From assembly GCA_019637435.1 (NCBI GenBank), contig JAHBVO010000003.1, positions 682,001 to 746,000 on the forward strand: a stretch of DNA of 64,000 bases, read 5' to 3'. The notes under the pieces were generated by a model, which was given only the letters and a program-made list of their open reading frames with translations, made no database searches and was not told the origin of the DNA. Below are positions 35,492 through 44,443 of this stretch, in pieces. Within the stretch, counting starts at the first letter, position 1. Each line of letters opens with the position of its first letter. Source of the stretch: Candidatus Obscuribacterales bacterium. GTDB lineage: Bacteria > Cyanobacteriota > Vampirovibrionia > Obscuribacterales > Obscuribacteraceae. The position numbers and the translations under genes are program-made.

Positions 35492-36448
35492 TCACGGCGA
35501 GCGGAAGTATTGTTGCGCATGGTTCGCGTCAGTCGACTTTATCCAGACAACCGGTATTTGTTTATCATCATTGTCATCAGGCAATCTCGAAGCGCGATTC
35601 GCCTTCCATGCGTTGCTGAGGATCTTGCCGGGCACAGGTGAAATGAACGTGCCGGATTCGTTTTGTACCTTAGCGAGGGCACTTTTGTAGAGTGCTGCTG
35701 CTTCTTTGTACTTTCGCTGGAGATACAAGACATTCGCAGCGTTGTTTATGCTGGCGGCTTTCTCCCATTCTGAGAGTTTGCAATTGCGTGCCAGATTCAC
35801 TAGAGCTTCTCTTGCTTCCTCCATCTGTTGATTGTCCGGGTGGCTTGCGCAACTCATGGCAATGGCGGTTGCCGACGAATGTTTTGTTTCCCAATCAGGG
35901 TCTAATTTGATCGCAACCGTTTTCCAGGTTCCTGAATTATCTTCATCCAGGTCGGCTTTTTGTTTCTTTGTTGTTTTTCTACTCGATGTCTTACCGGCTT
36001 GTTCGTCCGACGATGTTTTGTCTTCATTTAAAACTTCATTTTTTTCGGCTGGATGTTCCTTTTTGAACTGCTCGAGAGCTGCTCTGCGATCTTGATAAAA
36101 CTGGTTGACGTCCGCTTCTGTTAATCCAAAGGATTCGAAGTACTTTACCCTGGTCAAGTCTACTTCTTGGCCCATGAGGTGATAGACCCCGCCCCCTATT
36201 TCTCCGACGACCTTATATTTTCCGCCGACCTTTTCCAGCACTAGCGCTGCGTCATGCGGACCAATCGCATAGGTCCGGTCAGTGCCGCCGCCAAGCGAGC
36301 CCATCACTGTCATGTTGATGGGTGGCGGTGAGTCATTCGTGCTGGCATCCGCGATAGCGGGACTTGACTGTAATGCCAATAGGAGGAGCATACTGCAGGC
36401 GCTGCAGTATGCTTCTTGTGTGGCGTAGGAATATTTTTTACTCTTCAT
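35492..36448 (-). CDS. Exported TPR-type hypothetical protein
   Basis: 318 residues with a signal peptide (1-34, ending PAIADA). A central Lys/Glu/Ser-rich linker (130-165) precedes a C-terminal tetratricopeptide-like unit (about 225-265; KAASINNAANVLYLQRKYKEAAALYKSALAK). The first domain (50-110) is small and unassigned. The start ATG lacks a good Shine-Dalgarno. The signal-peptide coding part contains a perfect 12-bp-arm hairpin (36387-36413). A periplasmic protein-interaction role is inferred from TPR alone. It is followed on the same strand by the large TadG-like gene after 168 bases. Confidence 0.72.
   Translation of the reverse strand: MKSKKYSYATQEAYCSACSMLLLLALQSSPAIADASTNDSPPPINMTVMGSLGGGTDRTYAIGPHDAALVLEKVGGKYKVVGEIGGGVYHLMGQEVDLTRVKYFESFGLTEADVNQFYQDRRAALEQFKKEHPAEKNEVLNEDKTSSDEQAGKTSSRKTTKKQKADLDEDNSGTWKTVAIKLDPDWETKHSSATAIAMSCASHPDNQQMEEAREALVNLARNCKLSEWEKAASINNAANVLYLQRKYKEAAALYKSALAKVQNESGTFISPVPGKILSNAWKANRASRLPDDNDDKQIPVVWIKSTDANHAQQYFRSP
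36387..36413. repeat. Perfect hairpin inside a signal-peptide coding region
   Basis: AGCATACTGCAG (36387-36398) and CTGCAGTATGCT (36402-36413) are perfect 12-bp arms around GCG. On the minus strand the stem begins about 35 bases after the start codon of the exported TPR protein and encodes part of its hydrophobic leader. Such a stable stem just inside a gene could slow early translation. Confidence 0.8.
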
Positions 36449-36607
36449 TCAGCAACAGAAACATGAGCGTGGCAGGCTCCCTGCAATCAACGACGGCCAT
36501 GGGCTTGATTGCATTGTATCTGTTGCAGAACTGGAAAGATTACGGTGAAAACCCTGGATCTTAGTCTAAGACGAAAGCAGCGGTCAGAGACTCTTCAAAA
36601 TATAAAG

Positions 36608-37129
36608 TTAGAGGCGTGTGCAGGCGCACCATATGCAGTGCACGTTTCTATTGGGGAAGTCCATTAAAACCATCTCTCCAATCTTTTGTGGCTCAAAGCA
36701 ATGGACGCAGTCTCTGTCTTCTGAAAGGCTGACTGCGAAGCGCTCTTCTCCATTCGGTGAGCAGCAGCGAGCCGTAGTCTCAAGAAATTCCTTTACGGAT
36801 TTAGATGTTTCCGGAGCTGTGGAAATGTCGCGCATCAATCTCCAGTACTCGTTCACCACATGCGGTGCGAGTGGTCTTGCCATACTGTTGATTGTTCTTA
36901 AACGTTGTATAACGCCTCGATAAGAGTCGAAGTGAAGAAGCTGACCGTTAGTGCTATTCGGTTGAACCTGCAAGCGCTTCTCTATACATCTGGCGCATCT
37001 TTTATTGCGACTAATCGGGTCGAATTCAATTTGCTCTCCAGCAATAAATCCACGGCCACACTTGCAGACGCCGCGATGTCTCGCGAACATCAGCTTCGGT
37101 GTCGGAGCGGTATTGGTCCGCTGTCTCAT
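36608..37129 (-). CDS. Cys-rich zinc-binding-type hypothetical protein
   Basis: 173 residues with two similar Cys clusters. The N-terminal one is CKC (22-24), then RGFIAGEQIEFD, then CARC (45-48). The C-terminal one is CVHC (141-144), then PQKIGEMVLMD, then HCIWC (164-168) plus Cys170. Each half reads C-x(1-2)-C, a short strand with GE, then CxxC, as in treble-clef or zinc-ribbon folds, so the protein probably holds two structural zinc sites joined by a helical region (65-120). No signal peptide; cytoplasmic, possibly nucleic-acid or protein binding. ATG with GAGG about nine bases upstream. Two palindromes lie upstream (37238-37319). Confidence 0.7.
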   Translation of the reverse strand: MRQRTNTAPTPKLMFARHRGVCKCGRGFIAGEQIEFDPISRNKRCARCIEKRLQVQPNSTNGQLLHFDSYRGVIQRLRTINSMARPLAPHVVNEYWRLMRDISTAPETSKSVKEFLETTARCCSPNGEERFAVSLSEDRDCVHCFEPQKIGEMVLMDFPNRNVHCIWCACTRL

Positions 37130-37237
37130 TACTCAGTACCTCATCAGTCGGGGGAGCGGTCAGCAGGGCGTCTTCTTCGTCGCCGTCGTTTTCACTACAA
37201 AGCTGACCTCGTTTTGATGCAATCATTATTTCAATCG

Positions 37238-37260
37238 CGACTGCGAAATATACGCAGTCG
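37238..37260. promoter_or_regulatory. Palindrome A, operator-like
   Basis: CGACTGCG (37238-37245) and CGCAGTCG (37253-37260) are perfect 8-bp arms around AAATATA. A second, related site lies 61 bases away. The form (GC-rich arms, AT-rich centre) suits a dimeric repressor site in the upstream region of the minus-strand zinc-binding-type gene. Confidence 0.55.
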
Positions 37261-37300
37261 CAAAATCGTGAAGATTCTTTTCCTGTGGGGCTGAAACGGA

Positions 37301-37319
37301 ACTGCGAAATATCTGCAGT
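37301..37319. promoter_or_regulatory. Palindrome B, operator-like
   Basis: ACTGC (37301-37305) and GCAGT (37315-37319) flank GAAATATCT. It shares the core ACTGCGAAATAT and the 3' GCAGTCG with palindrome A. Centre-to-centre distance is about 61 bases, close to six helical turns, which would put both on one DNA face. Confidence 0.5.
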
Positions 37320-37466
37320 CGAGTTTTCAAACCAATGCGAAAGCGCATTTGGCTACTTCGATTTAAATGCGTTGCGAGTGTCACCTTCCGTAGTTAACAA
37401 CGCATCTGGTGTTAGCCAGCGAATAGCGCTTGCCGGACCTCGTTCACTTACAGTTATCGAACTCGA

Positions 37467-38945
37467 TTATGCTTTTTCCCAGGTCGTCTGACCGGCCGTA
37501 TCCATCAGGCTTACGCCCGCATCGGTCAAGCGCTGCCGGATGAGATCCGAAGTTGCGTAGTCTTTGTTCGAGCGAGCGTTCTGTCTAAGCTCAACTACTA
37601 GATTGACGATTTGCTCCACAGTGTGCGAATCAATTTGCTTTCTCGTATCCACTAGAGTTAGGCCGAGCAAGCGTGCGAATTGAACCAGTACGGTTGCATA
37701 TCCCTGGCGTTTTGCTTCGTCTTTCTCTACGAATACCTTGTCTGCCAGAGCGAACAGCTGTGAAATGGCGACTGCTGTGTTGAAGTCGTTATCCATTGCT
37801 TCGATGAATGCTGCTCTAAACTGCTTGGTAGTTTCATCCTTTACCGGGTCGAGTGATTCGGCCGTTGCTTTTGAAATTTGATTTTTCGTTTGTTCAAGCA
37901 AAGCCTGACCGGTTGTCTCAAAACTTTTTCCGTTTTGCGAATTGACCGCAAAAGCAGCTGCACGCAATATGCGTCCTAACGCGGTTCTCGATGCGGTCAA
38001 AGCCTCGATTGAAAACTCAATCGGGTTGCGATAGTGGGTTTGAAGTGCGAAGAGGCGAATAGTATCCGGCGAGAATTTCGCTAGCAATTCCTGAATCGTC
38101 GAGAAGTTTCCTTCCGATTTAGACATCTTTTCTGAATTGACTTGCACAAAACTATTATGGAGCCAGTACTTGGACATGGGCTTGCCATGCAGGGCTTCTG
38201 ACTGCGCAATTTCGTTTTCGTGATGCGGAAAGACCAGATCTTCTCCACCTGCGTGAATGTCAAAGGTCTCTCCTAGAACGTGTTTGGTCATCGTGGAGCA
38301 TTCGAGGTGCCAACCGGGACGACCTTGTCCCCAGGGGCTTGACCAAGCAAGTTCCCCTTCCTTTGCGCTTTTCCACAGGGCGAAATCGGCAGGACTTTTC
38401 TTCTTGTCCGCAAGATCTTCTTGAGAGCGAACTTGATCGCGAGCTCCGACCAGCAGATCTTCGAGCGATTTCTTGCCGAGTTTGCCGTATTCTTTGAAAC
38501 TGGCGACATCGAAGTAGACATCTCCGGCGCTCTCGTAAGCATGACCTTTTTCGATAAGCTCTTTGGTGAACTGAATCATCAGCTCGATGAATTCGGTGGC
38601 TTTGGGCTCATAGTCAGGCGGCTGCACGTTTAAGCAATGCATGTCATGCCAGAACGTGTACGTATATTCGCGTGCGACCTGCTCTGGGGTTTTCCCGAGC
38701 GCTTTGGCGCGATTGATGATCTTGTCGTCAACATCGGTGATGTTGCGCACATAAGTCACATCATAGCCGGAGAAACGGAGGTAGCGCTGGACCACGTCGT
38801 AAACCATGGTCATACGAGCGTGTCCGAGGTGGCTCATATCGTAGACGGTCGGACCGCAGGCGTACATCATCACCTTATTTCCGTTCAACGGAACAAATGG
38901 TTCTTTCTTACCTGTCAGAGTGTTGTGGACGTTGATACTATGCAT
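37467..38945 (-). CDS. cysS: Cysteinyl-tRNA synthetase
   Basis: Charges tRNA(Cys) with cysteine; class I synthetase, 492 residues from the ATG at 38945 (a GTG three codons upstream is possible but has no ribosome-binding site). The zinc/cysteine ligand Cys30 lies in MYACGPTVYD, the HIGH motif is HLGH at 39-42, the GWHLECSTM and HAGGEDLVFPHHENEIAQ segments carry further zinc ligands, and the KMSKS loop is EKMSKSEGN. A DALR-type anticodon-stem domain ends the protein. It follows gltX on the same strand after 67 bases, so the two synthetases probably share a transcript. Confidence 0.97.
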   Translation of the reverse strand: MHSINVHNTLTGKKEPFVPLNGNKVMMYACGPTVYDMSHLGHARMTMVYDVVQRYLRFSGYDVTYVRNITDVDDKIINRAKALGKTPEQVAREYTYTFWHDMHCLNVQPPDYEPKATEFIELMIQFTKELIEKGHAYESAGDVYFDVASFKEYGKLGKKSLEDLLVGARDQVRSQEDLADKKKSPADFALWKSAKEGELAWSSPWGQGRPGWHLECSTMTKHVLGETFDIHAGGEDLVFPHHENEIAQSEALHGKPMSKYWLHNSFVQVNSEKMSKSEGNFSTIQELLAKFSPDTIRLFALQTHYRNPIEFSIEALTASRTALGRILRAAAFAVNSQNGKSFETTGQALLEQTKNQISKATAESLDPVKDETTKQFRAAFIEAMDNDFNTAVAISQLFALADKVFVEKDEAKRQGYATVLVQFARLLGLTLVDTRKQIDSHTVEQIVNLVVELRQNARSNKDYATSDLIRQRLTDAGVSLMDTAGQTTWEKA

Positions 38946-39012
38946 GGGAATCACCGTATGTAGTGGCGCGCGGAAAGCCGCCCGTAAAGGTTCAAACGAA
39001 TCTTAGACGCTT

Positions 39013-40488
39013 CTACACATGGCCCCCATTGCCTCCGTTCTTCAACGCTTTTTCCAGGCGTGCCTGAACTTTTGTCGGTCCGAGCACTGACATGATCGAA
39101 CCGAGATCCGGTCCGGATGTGGTTCCAGACAGAGCCGCCCGCAATGGCCAGTACAAATTTTTGCCCTTGATGCCGAGTTCTTTACCCATTGAATCAACTG
39201 CAGCTTTAACAGCTTTAGGATCTTCAAAAGGCAGCTTGCCTAGTTGTGTAAGCGTTTCACCCAACACCTTTTTCGCATCATCGCTCGATAGCGCGGCTTC
39301 TTTTACATCGGCAGGAACGTCGATGGTTTGTCCAAAGTAGAAGGCTGTCGCTGCCTTGACTTCGCTGAGTTTGGTCAATCCGTCCCGCACAGCGCCTACC
39401 AGCTTCTCCAGCGCGTCATTGGAAACGTCCGACAAATCGTAATCAGTGAGAAATGCGCGTGCGCGCTCCGTCACCGTCGATAGTGGCAGACTTCGTATGT
39501 ACTGCGCGTTGTACCAGTTCAACTTGTCCATATCGAAGCGAGCGTGCGTCTTGCTGACGCGCTTGATGTCAAACATCTCGCCTGCTTCTTCGAGAGTAAA
39601 GATTTCGAGCTTGTCGTCAGGCGGAGTGAAGCTTGTTTTGATCAAGTAATTGACGATCGCTTCGGGCATGTAACCTTGATGTTTGTAATAGTCGATGTGG
39701 ACCAGCTCACCGTGCTCGCGCTTCGACAATTTTCGATCGTTAGTATCAAAAATCAGACCGGTGTGGGCGAAGTGAGGAGGCTTAATTCCAAGCGCTTCGA
39801 AAATGAGAAGCTGCTTTGCCGTGTTGTGAATGTGGTCTTCTCCACGGATTACATCCGTCATGTGCATATCGATGTCATCGATGACCACAGCAAAGTTGTA
39901 GGTCGCGACGCCATTCGACTTGATGATGACCATGTCGCCGCCGAGATCGGCGCTGTTTACCGTTATGGGACCTTTTATCTGGTCGTCCCAGCGGATGTCT
40001 TGAGGCTCTTCGATGCGAAAACGAAATGACGGCAGCCTGCCTTCAGCCTCGTATTTCTCGCGCTGCTCAATAGTCAGATCGCGACCGCGATTGTCGTAAC
40101 GCGGAGGTTTTCCTGTGACACGCTGCTCTTCTTTCAACGCAGCCAGCTCCTCTGCTGATGCGTAGCAAAGGTAAGCAAAACCGCTCGAGAGCAGCTTGTC
40201 GGCCATGGCTTCGTAGTGGTCGATCTTCTCGGTTTGTCTGTAGGGCGGATAAGGTCCACCTATGTCGCAGCCCTCGTCCCACGACAGTCCAAGCCATTTC
40301 AGACCGTCGATGATGTCTTTCGTGTACTTCTCGTCCGACCGCTCGTTATCGGTGTCTTCCAGACGGAAGATAAACTTGCCTTTTTGTTTTTTAGCGTAAA
40401 GGTAGTTGTAGAGAGCCGTCCTGGCAGTGCCAAGATGGAGGTTGCCCGTAGGAGACGGGGCGATTCGAACTCTGGTTTCTGTGCTCAC
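39013..40488 (-). CDS. gltX: Glutamyl-tRNA synthetase
   Basis: Forms glutamyl-tRNA, used in translation and as substrate of HemA. 491 residues, normal for a bacterial GluRS. The HIGH motif is HLGT at 18-21 in PSPTGNLHLGTART, the FRLEDTDNERS segment follows, and the KMSKS-equivalent is DRKLSKREHG. A helical anticodon-binding domain forms the C-terminal third. Whether it also charges tRNA(Gln) is not decided here. Start GTG at 40488, with a weak ribosome site. First gene of the gltX-cysS pair on the minus strand. Confidence 0.97.
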   Translation of the reverse strand: MSTETRVRIAPSPTGNLHLGTARTALYNYLYAKKQKGKFIFRLEDTDNERSDEKYTKDIIDGLKWLGLSWDEGCDIGGPYPPYRQTEKIDHYEAMADKLLSSGFAYLCYASAEELAALKEEQRVTGKPPRYDNRGRDLTIEQREKYEAEGRLPSFRFRIEEPQDIRWDDQIKGPITVNSADLGGDMVIIKSNGVATYNFAVVIDDIDMHMTDVIRGEDHIHNTAKQLLIFEALGIKPPHFAHTGLIFDTNDRKLSKREHGELVHIDYYKHQGYMPEAIVNYLIKTSFTPPDDKLEIFTLEEAGEMFDIKRVSKTHARFDMDKLNWYNAQYIRSLPLSTVTERARAFLTDYDLSDVSNDALEKLVGAVRDGLTKLSEVKAATAFYFGQTIDVPADVKEAALSSDDAKKVLGETLTQLGKLPFEDPKAVKAAVDSMGKELGIKGKNLYWPLRAALSGTTSGPDLGSIMSVLGPTKVQARLEKALKNGGNGGHV

Positions 40489-40878
40489 AGTGAAAACCCG
40501 TGTAATGCAGTAAACAGGGGCTCATAGGCCCACGGGGGATCGTGATTCTAACAGATAGCCGAAGAACTGACTCTTTTGATACTGTCAACAGTTGAGCGAT
40601 ATTAAGTCAATGCAATCTTTGAGGCGGGGAATTCGGTGTAATCGGAGTTCCTGGGGACGTGTCTTGACAGGGGTGCGTAAATGCGCAGAATCCGTGCGCA
40701 AACTGCCCTGTATGACCTGGACGCTTTCGATAAACTGAAAACGGTCCGCAGTGTTGGCGTTTTGATTTCGACCCAGCGCCTTTCACTCAATCTGTTCACT
40801 TCAAACCAAGTTTGCAAGGCTTACCTGAAGTTGGTGTCTGCTATGCAGAGCCGATTTCGCTATGTAAAGGAGCGCTTT
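40489..40878. other. Divergent intergenic region, no gene seen
   Basis: 390 bases between gltX and the divergent hypothetical gene. A longer plus-strand frame opens at 40681, but the AAAGGAG-preceded ATG at 40879 is the better start, so the earlier part is treated as leader. No clear promoter hexamer pair or palindrome was found. Confidence 0.4.
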
Positions 40879-41424
40879 ATGACAGCCGAAAAGTTTGAAC
40901 ATGACACTGCTGGTGATATCAGCGTGAACGACGATGTCTCTCGTCGCTTGTTCTCGGAGAGTTACGCCGCCGTTGAATCCACCAGCAGTGACATTGCCCA
41001 ATCAAGTTCCATCGAAAAAACAGGCATCACGGCGGGAATGCTCAAAGACGCGTCCGGCGGAAAACTATCTGAGGACGCGAAAAAACTGCTTGAGGAGCAC
41101 TTCGCTGGAAGCGATGTTCATAATGACATTACAAAGTTCAACACTGAACTATCGAGGGTTGGAAGTGAGTATCGGATGATGTCTGAAAGTGTCACCAGAG
41201 GTACGGTTAACAAGCGCATACTCGCCGAAGACACGGCTGTCGCTCTTGTTAAAGCAGGCGAGAGTCCGAAAGCTTTGTTGATGGACCTTTTGCAAAGCGG
41301 TACCCAAAGCCAGTATCGTGACAGGGGCCTGGTCGTGCAAAGAGAATTGCACATTCCAAAGCCGTCTCGCCTGGGCCGACCAGTGACGGATTTGCATGAG
41401 TTTCTCAAAACCTTCGATGACTGA
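40879..41424 (+). CDS. Hypothetical cytoplasmic protein
   Basis: 181 residues from the ATG at 40879, which has a strong AAAGGAG seven bases upstream. No signal peptide or membrane helix; mostly helical and hydrophilic, with a central segment KLSEDAKKLLEEHF and a C-terminal basic stretch HIPKPSRLGRPVTDLHEFL. I do not recognise the family. It is isolated: its upstream neighbour is divergent, and it is followed by a stem-loop. Confidence 0.7.
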   Translation: MTAEKFEHDTAGDISVNDDVSRRLFSESYAAVESTSSDIAQSSSIEKTGITAGMLKDASGGKLSEDAKKLLEEHFAGSDVHNDITKFNTELSRVGSEYRMMSESVTRGTVNKRILAEDTAVALVKAGESPKALLMDLLQSGTQSQYRDRGLVVQRELHIPKPSRLGRPVTDLHEFLKTFDD

Positions 41425-41505
41425 GATCGCATTCTTGGACAATTGCGCTTCCAAATGCAGCTAAATGCAGTCGAGTTATGCGTTTTCGCTGATCTGATCG
41501 GATGA

Positions 41506-41533
41506 GCTGACACTCATAGCCGCCAGTGTCAGC
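41506..41533. terminator. Stem-loop between convergent genes
   Basis: GCTGACACT (41506-41514) and AGTGTCAGC (41525-41533) form a perfect 9-bp stem with a 10-base loop, 82 bases after the hypothetical gene and upstream of the end of rlpA. No T tract follows on either strand, so it may be a Rho-type or RNA-stabilising stem. Short frames in 41425-41683 on both strands have no family likeness. Confidence 0.5.
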
Positions 41534-41683
41534 GCTATGTCGAGAGTATGCAGCGAGGCCGAGTTCGCCAAAGGCGTCTCTCGTCGCGATAGAGGCACGT
41601 CGGCCAGGGGGTCGAGCCTCCTCCTGGGGGAAGCTGCTCCGGACCGTATACGAGGTCCACGGCGCTGGCATAACTTGCGTGGG

Positions 41684-42496
41684 TTATTGGAGAACAAAAA
41701 CATCCACCATTGCAACGCCTGAGGAGACCATATTCAACTGCTTCGCAGCACCGTGCGAAAGGTCTATCACGCGATTGTCCTTGTAGGGACCACGGTCATT
41801 CACCTTGACTACGCAGGACTTTCCGGTGCTGCGATTGGTGACGAGCAACTTGGTTCCGAACGGCAACGTTCGGTGAGCCGCCGTCATAGCTTCTTGATCG
41901 AAACGCTCACCATTGCTGGTTCTTCGTCCGTGGAAATTCGGTCCGTACCATGAAGCACGTCCGGAGAAGCTATCGTCTCCACTCATATTCGCTAGTCGTC
42001 CGGAAGCTGCCGCTTCGGCGTAATTATTGATTGCGTCGGACATCTTGGCTATGCCGACCGCGCATCTCAATGCGTTGATCACTTGCATACTCGATTTCAC
42101 AGCAATCTTTCCGGCTTCTTCGCTGTCTGATGCCGATGTTGGCGGAGCGAATTTCAATATCGTCTTGCCATTGAATTTGATCGCTGCGTAATTTCCTTCA
42201 CGTGCAGGAAGAAATTGCTCGATTGCATCTTTCTCGTCATCGAGAATCTCTTCGATATTTTCCGCGAGTTTTTCTGCTCGATCTTCTGCACTGTCGCCAT
42301 CGATTTCTCCTCGATAGCTGATGATCTCTTCACCATTGATGGTGACAGAGGCGCACTCCTCGCCGTTCTCCTCGTATGTGGAAGAAACGACTTCTGGCGC
42401 GAGGTATGTTCCTGCTGCTTGTGCCGGAAGCGCAAACGCGCTCACCAAGCCCAGGGCAACTATTGAACTGTATAAGTATTGTTTCCGATTGATCAC
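41684..42496 (-). CDS. rlpA: RlpA-like septal/lytic protein with DPBB domain
   Basis: 270 residues starting at GTG with GGAG seven bases upstream. Signal peptide 1-27 (ending LPAQA) with no lipobox. A middle domain (30-175) of unknown type precedes the C-terminal double-psi beta-barrel (about 178-268): GRASWYGPNFHGRRTSNGERFD, TAAHRTLPFGTKLLVTN, KVNDRGPYKDNRVIDLSHGAAKQL. The conserved His in AAH and Asp in NDRGP correspond to the catalytic pair of Pseudomonas RlpA, a lytic transglycosylase acting on denuded glycan. No SPOR domain is present, so septal targeting by SPOR is not expected. Confidence 0.88.
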   Translation of the reverse strand: MINRKQYLYSSIVALGLVSAFALPAQAAGTYLAPEVVSSTYEENGEECASVTINGEEIISYRGEIDGDSAEDRAEKLAENIEEILDDEKDAIEQFLPAREGNYAAIKFNGKTILKFAPPTSASDSEEAGKIAVKSSMQVINALRCAVGIAKMSDAINNYAEAAASGRLANMSGDDSFSGRASWYGPNFHGRRTSNGERFDQEAMTAAHRTLPFGTKLLVTNRSTGKSCVVKVNDRGPYKDNRVIDLSHGAAKQLNMVSSGVAMVDVFVLQ

Positions 42497-43240
42497 GGTA
42501 ATCTCCAGCTACCCTATGCCGTAAGACTGATTCTCGCGAGCGCTTCCGAATACGTTTTATGCGTTTTCCGAAGCTCCCTCCGAATGCGAGATGTCTTGTG
42601 AACGACCCCTCTAAATGTTCTTAGGCTGTGTGGGGGACTTGCGCTGCGTATCCATTCGATTACTTTTGAATTGGATTGGCGTCGCCGTTTTGGAGCGAGG
42701 CGTAAGTTACCAGAACGGCGAGTTGCGAGTCAAAAGTGCTTGGCAACAGCCAGATTTTCCCGTCCCTGTTGCATTTGTGGCATAGTTGGCGATCTTTTAA
42801 GATTTTGGGCTTGACAGAAAGCGCCTGTTGTATCGGGGTGCTATCAAGCGTATATACATCCCGACCGGCGCGAATTCTTTCAATAATTAGTCACCGTTCA
42901 TAAGTGATACCGCGGGTGGTTGTCATGTGCTTTCGGTAAAAAAGTGTAAAACTCACATTAAGCTTGCTCTCATTTATTATCGGTCCGAATTTTAGATGCA
43001 TCTCAGATTGTCTAAAGCCGCTGTATAAGAGCGTTTTGATGGATATGTACATCTACTTGCAACCACCGATGGTGTCGCAACCAAAGTTTGCAATTTATTG
43101 CAGCCTTAAACCGCTTGTGACTGAAATTTGCCGCAAAGCAAAGTCTATGTCACAAACCGATCACAACTATTTCGCCCGAAGCGAGAGTTCATCAGCCTTT
43201 TATTTGCGTGGTTCGGGTTTACAGGGATTCCATGCCGCTT
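42497..43240. other. Long intergenic region, no gene supported
   Basis: 744 bases upstream of rlpA and downstream of the YebC-family gene. A 96-codon plus-strand frame (42964-43254) has no ribosome-binding site, odd composition, and runs into the YebC-family stop; not accepted. The segment is AT-rich in its right half. I see no tRNA fold, large palindrome or repeat. Confidence 0.4.
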
Positions 43241-44002
43241 CTAGTTGGACATGAATTCCTGCATGAGCTTTTCATCCATGTCGAAATTTGCGAATACATG
43301 TTGAACATCGTCGTGATTTTCCAGAACGTCGAGCAGCTTCAATAGCTGCTTCGCGATGTCCGCATCTTGCACGCTCACCGTCGAGAGTGGCGACATATTC
43401 ACTTCAGCAGAAATGATCTTATGACCGGATTTTTCAATCGCTTCCTTGACCTTTTCCATCTTGTCGGAGGAGCAGATAACCAGGGCTTCTTCGCTTTCTT
43501 CCGTGAGTAAGTCGTCGGCACCGGCATCGCTAGCCGCCGTCAAAAGACTGTCCTCATCGTAATTTGACTCTTTGTCGATCTGCAATTCGCCGCGTTCTTT
43601 AAACATCCAGTTGACGCAACCCGTGTCACCAAGGTTGCCTCCGTACTTGGAGAAATAACTTCTGATGTCGCCCGCGGTTCTGTTTCGATTGTCCGTCGCG
43701 CATTTGACAAGTACAGCGACTCCGCCAGGACCATATCCTTCGTACGTCAGTTCTTCGACGCTGTCAGCTCCGCCGGTACCAGCGCCCTTTTCGATCGCTC
43801 TTTCGATATTGTCGTTGGGAACGCCTTCCGCTTTCGCTCGTTCGATCGCGGTGCGAAGTCTGAAGTTGCCAGCAGGATCCGGTCCACCAAGTTTAGCCGC
43901 GACAATGATTTCTCTCGCCATCTTGGCGTAAACAACACCGCGCTTTTGGTCGACAACAGCTTTAGTTCTCTTGATGGTTGCCCATTTAGAATGACCTGAC
44001 AT
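43241..44002 (-). CDS. YebC/PmpR-family DNA-binding regulator
   Basis: 253 residues from the ATG at 44002 (GGAG five bases upstream); a longer frame adds eight residues with no family support. Family landmarks: MSGHSKWATIKRTKAVVDQKRG, FRLRTAIERAKAEGVPNDNIERAI, the YEGYGPGGVAVLV segment, and RTAGDIRSYFSKYGGNLG. YebC/TACO1 proteins have a three-lobed fold; some act as transcription regulators (PmpR) and others aid ribosomes at proline stretches. Which applies here is unknown. A good promoter lies upstream. Confidence 0.95.
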   Translation of the reverse strand: MSGHSKWATIKRTKAVVDQKRGVVYAKMAREIIVAAKLGGPDPAGNFRLRTAIERAKAEGVPNDNIERAIEKGAGTGGADSVEELTYEGYGPGGVAVLVKCATDNRNRTAGDIRSYFSKYGGNLGDTGCVNWMFKERGELQIDKESNYDEDSLLTAASDAGADDLLTEESEEALVICSSDKMEKVKEAIEKSGHKIISAEVNMSPLSTVSVQDADIAKQLLKLLDVLENHDDVQHVFANFDMDEKLMQEFMSN

Positions 44003-44079
44003 GGTTTCTCCGTTTCTGAAGCACATACGACAATCGAGTTCTCGGTTGAGAATCGAAAAATTTTGCTCTCTCTCATATC

Positions 44080-44108
44080 CTTATATATAGGAATCCGGAA
44101 GAGGGCAA
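44080..44108 (-). promoter_or_regulatory. Candidate promoter of the YebC-family gene
   Basis: On the minus strand TTGCCC (44103-44108) and TATAAG (44080-44085) are separated by 17 bases, a good sigma-70-type arrangement. The leader to the ATG at 44002 would be about 70 bases. Confidence 0.5.
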
Positions 44109-44443
44109 GTACCTTTTTAGGATAAGCAATTTCCGCCGATCTGTTTGCCTCTTTTTAAAAGCCGTTTACATCTTCAGACCGCTCGCACGGTGCCCAACCC
44201 GCTCTAATCGCGGTTTAAACAGCAAAAGAAGAACGGTGTGCCAATCAGGCTGTCAGGAGTTTTGAAATTGGTGCTTTGAAGGGTTACTATGTTGATCACA
44301 TTTCGTGTGAAGTCCAACACTGTTTTACTTCGCATGCATTCCAGTTCGAATTTGCTCCATGCCTCGAACAATTAAACCAGTCCTTTCGGACTTGAAATAG
44401 ACAATCATTCGCCTCGCGTAAGAGACGAACCACGGAGAAAGTT
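44109..44443. other. Intergenic region upstream of TPR protein
   Basis: No reading frame is supported here. A small hairpin (AGTCC/GGACT, 44379-44392) and the GGAGAAAG ribosome site before the ATG at 44444 are the only signals seen. Confidence 0.35.

Larger units (their letters stand above)
37130..37466. other. Intergenic region with two related palindromes
   Basis: 337 bases between the zinc-binding-type gene and the cysS stop. The 3' part (37238-37319) carries two related palindromes, described separately. A 66-codon minus-strand frame (37026-37226) overlaps the zinc gene out of frame; it is acidic and unlike known proteins and is not annotated. Nothing else is recognised. Confidence 0.5.

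Noticed and set aside
37026..37226. 66-codon minus-strand frame overlapping the zinc-type gene
   Set aside because: Acidic, overlaps out of frame, no family likeness; noted only as a possible frameshift clue.
41405..41671. Frames on both strands between the hypothetical gene and rlpA
   Set aside because: They overlap each other, lack ribosome sites, and cover a stem-loop.
42964..43254. Plus-strand frame of 96 codons
   Set aside because: No ribosome site, composition unlike the real genes, and it runs into the 3' end of the YebC-family gene.
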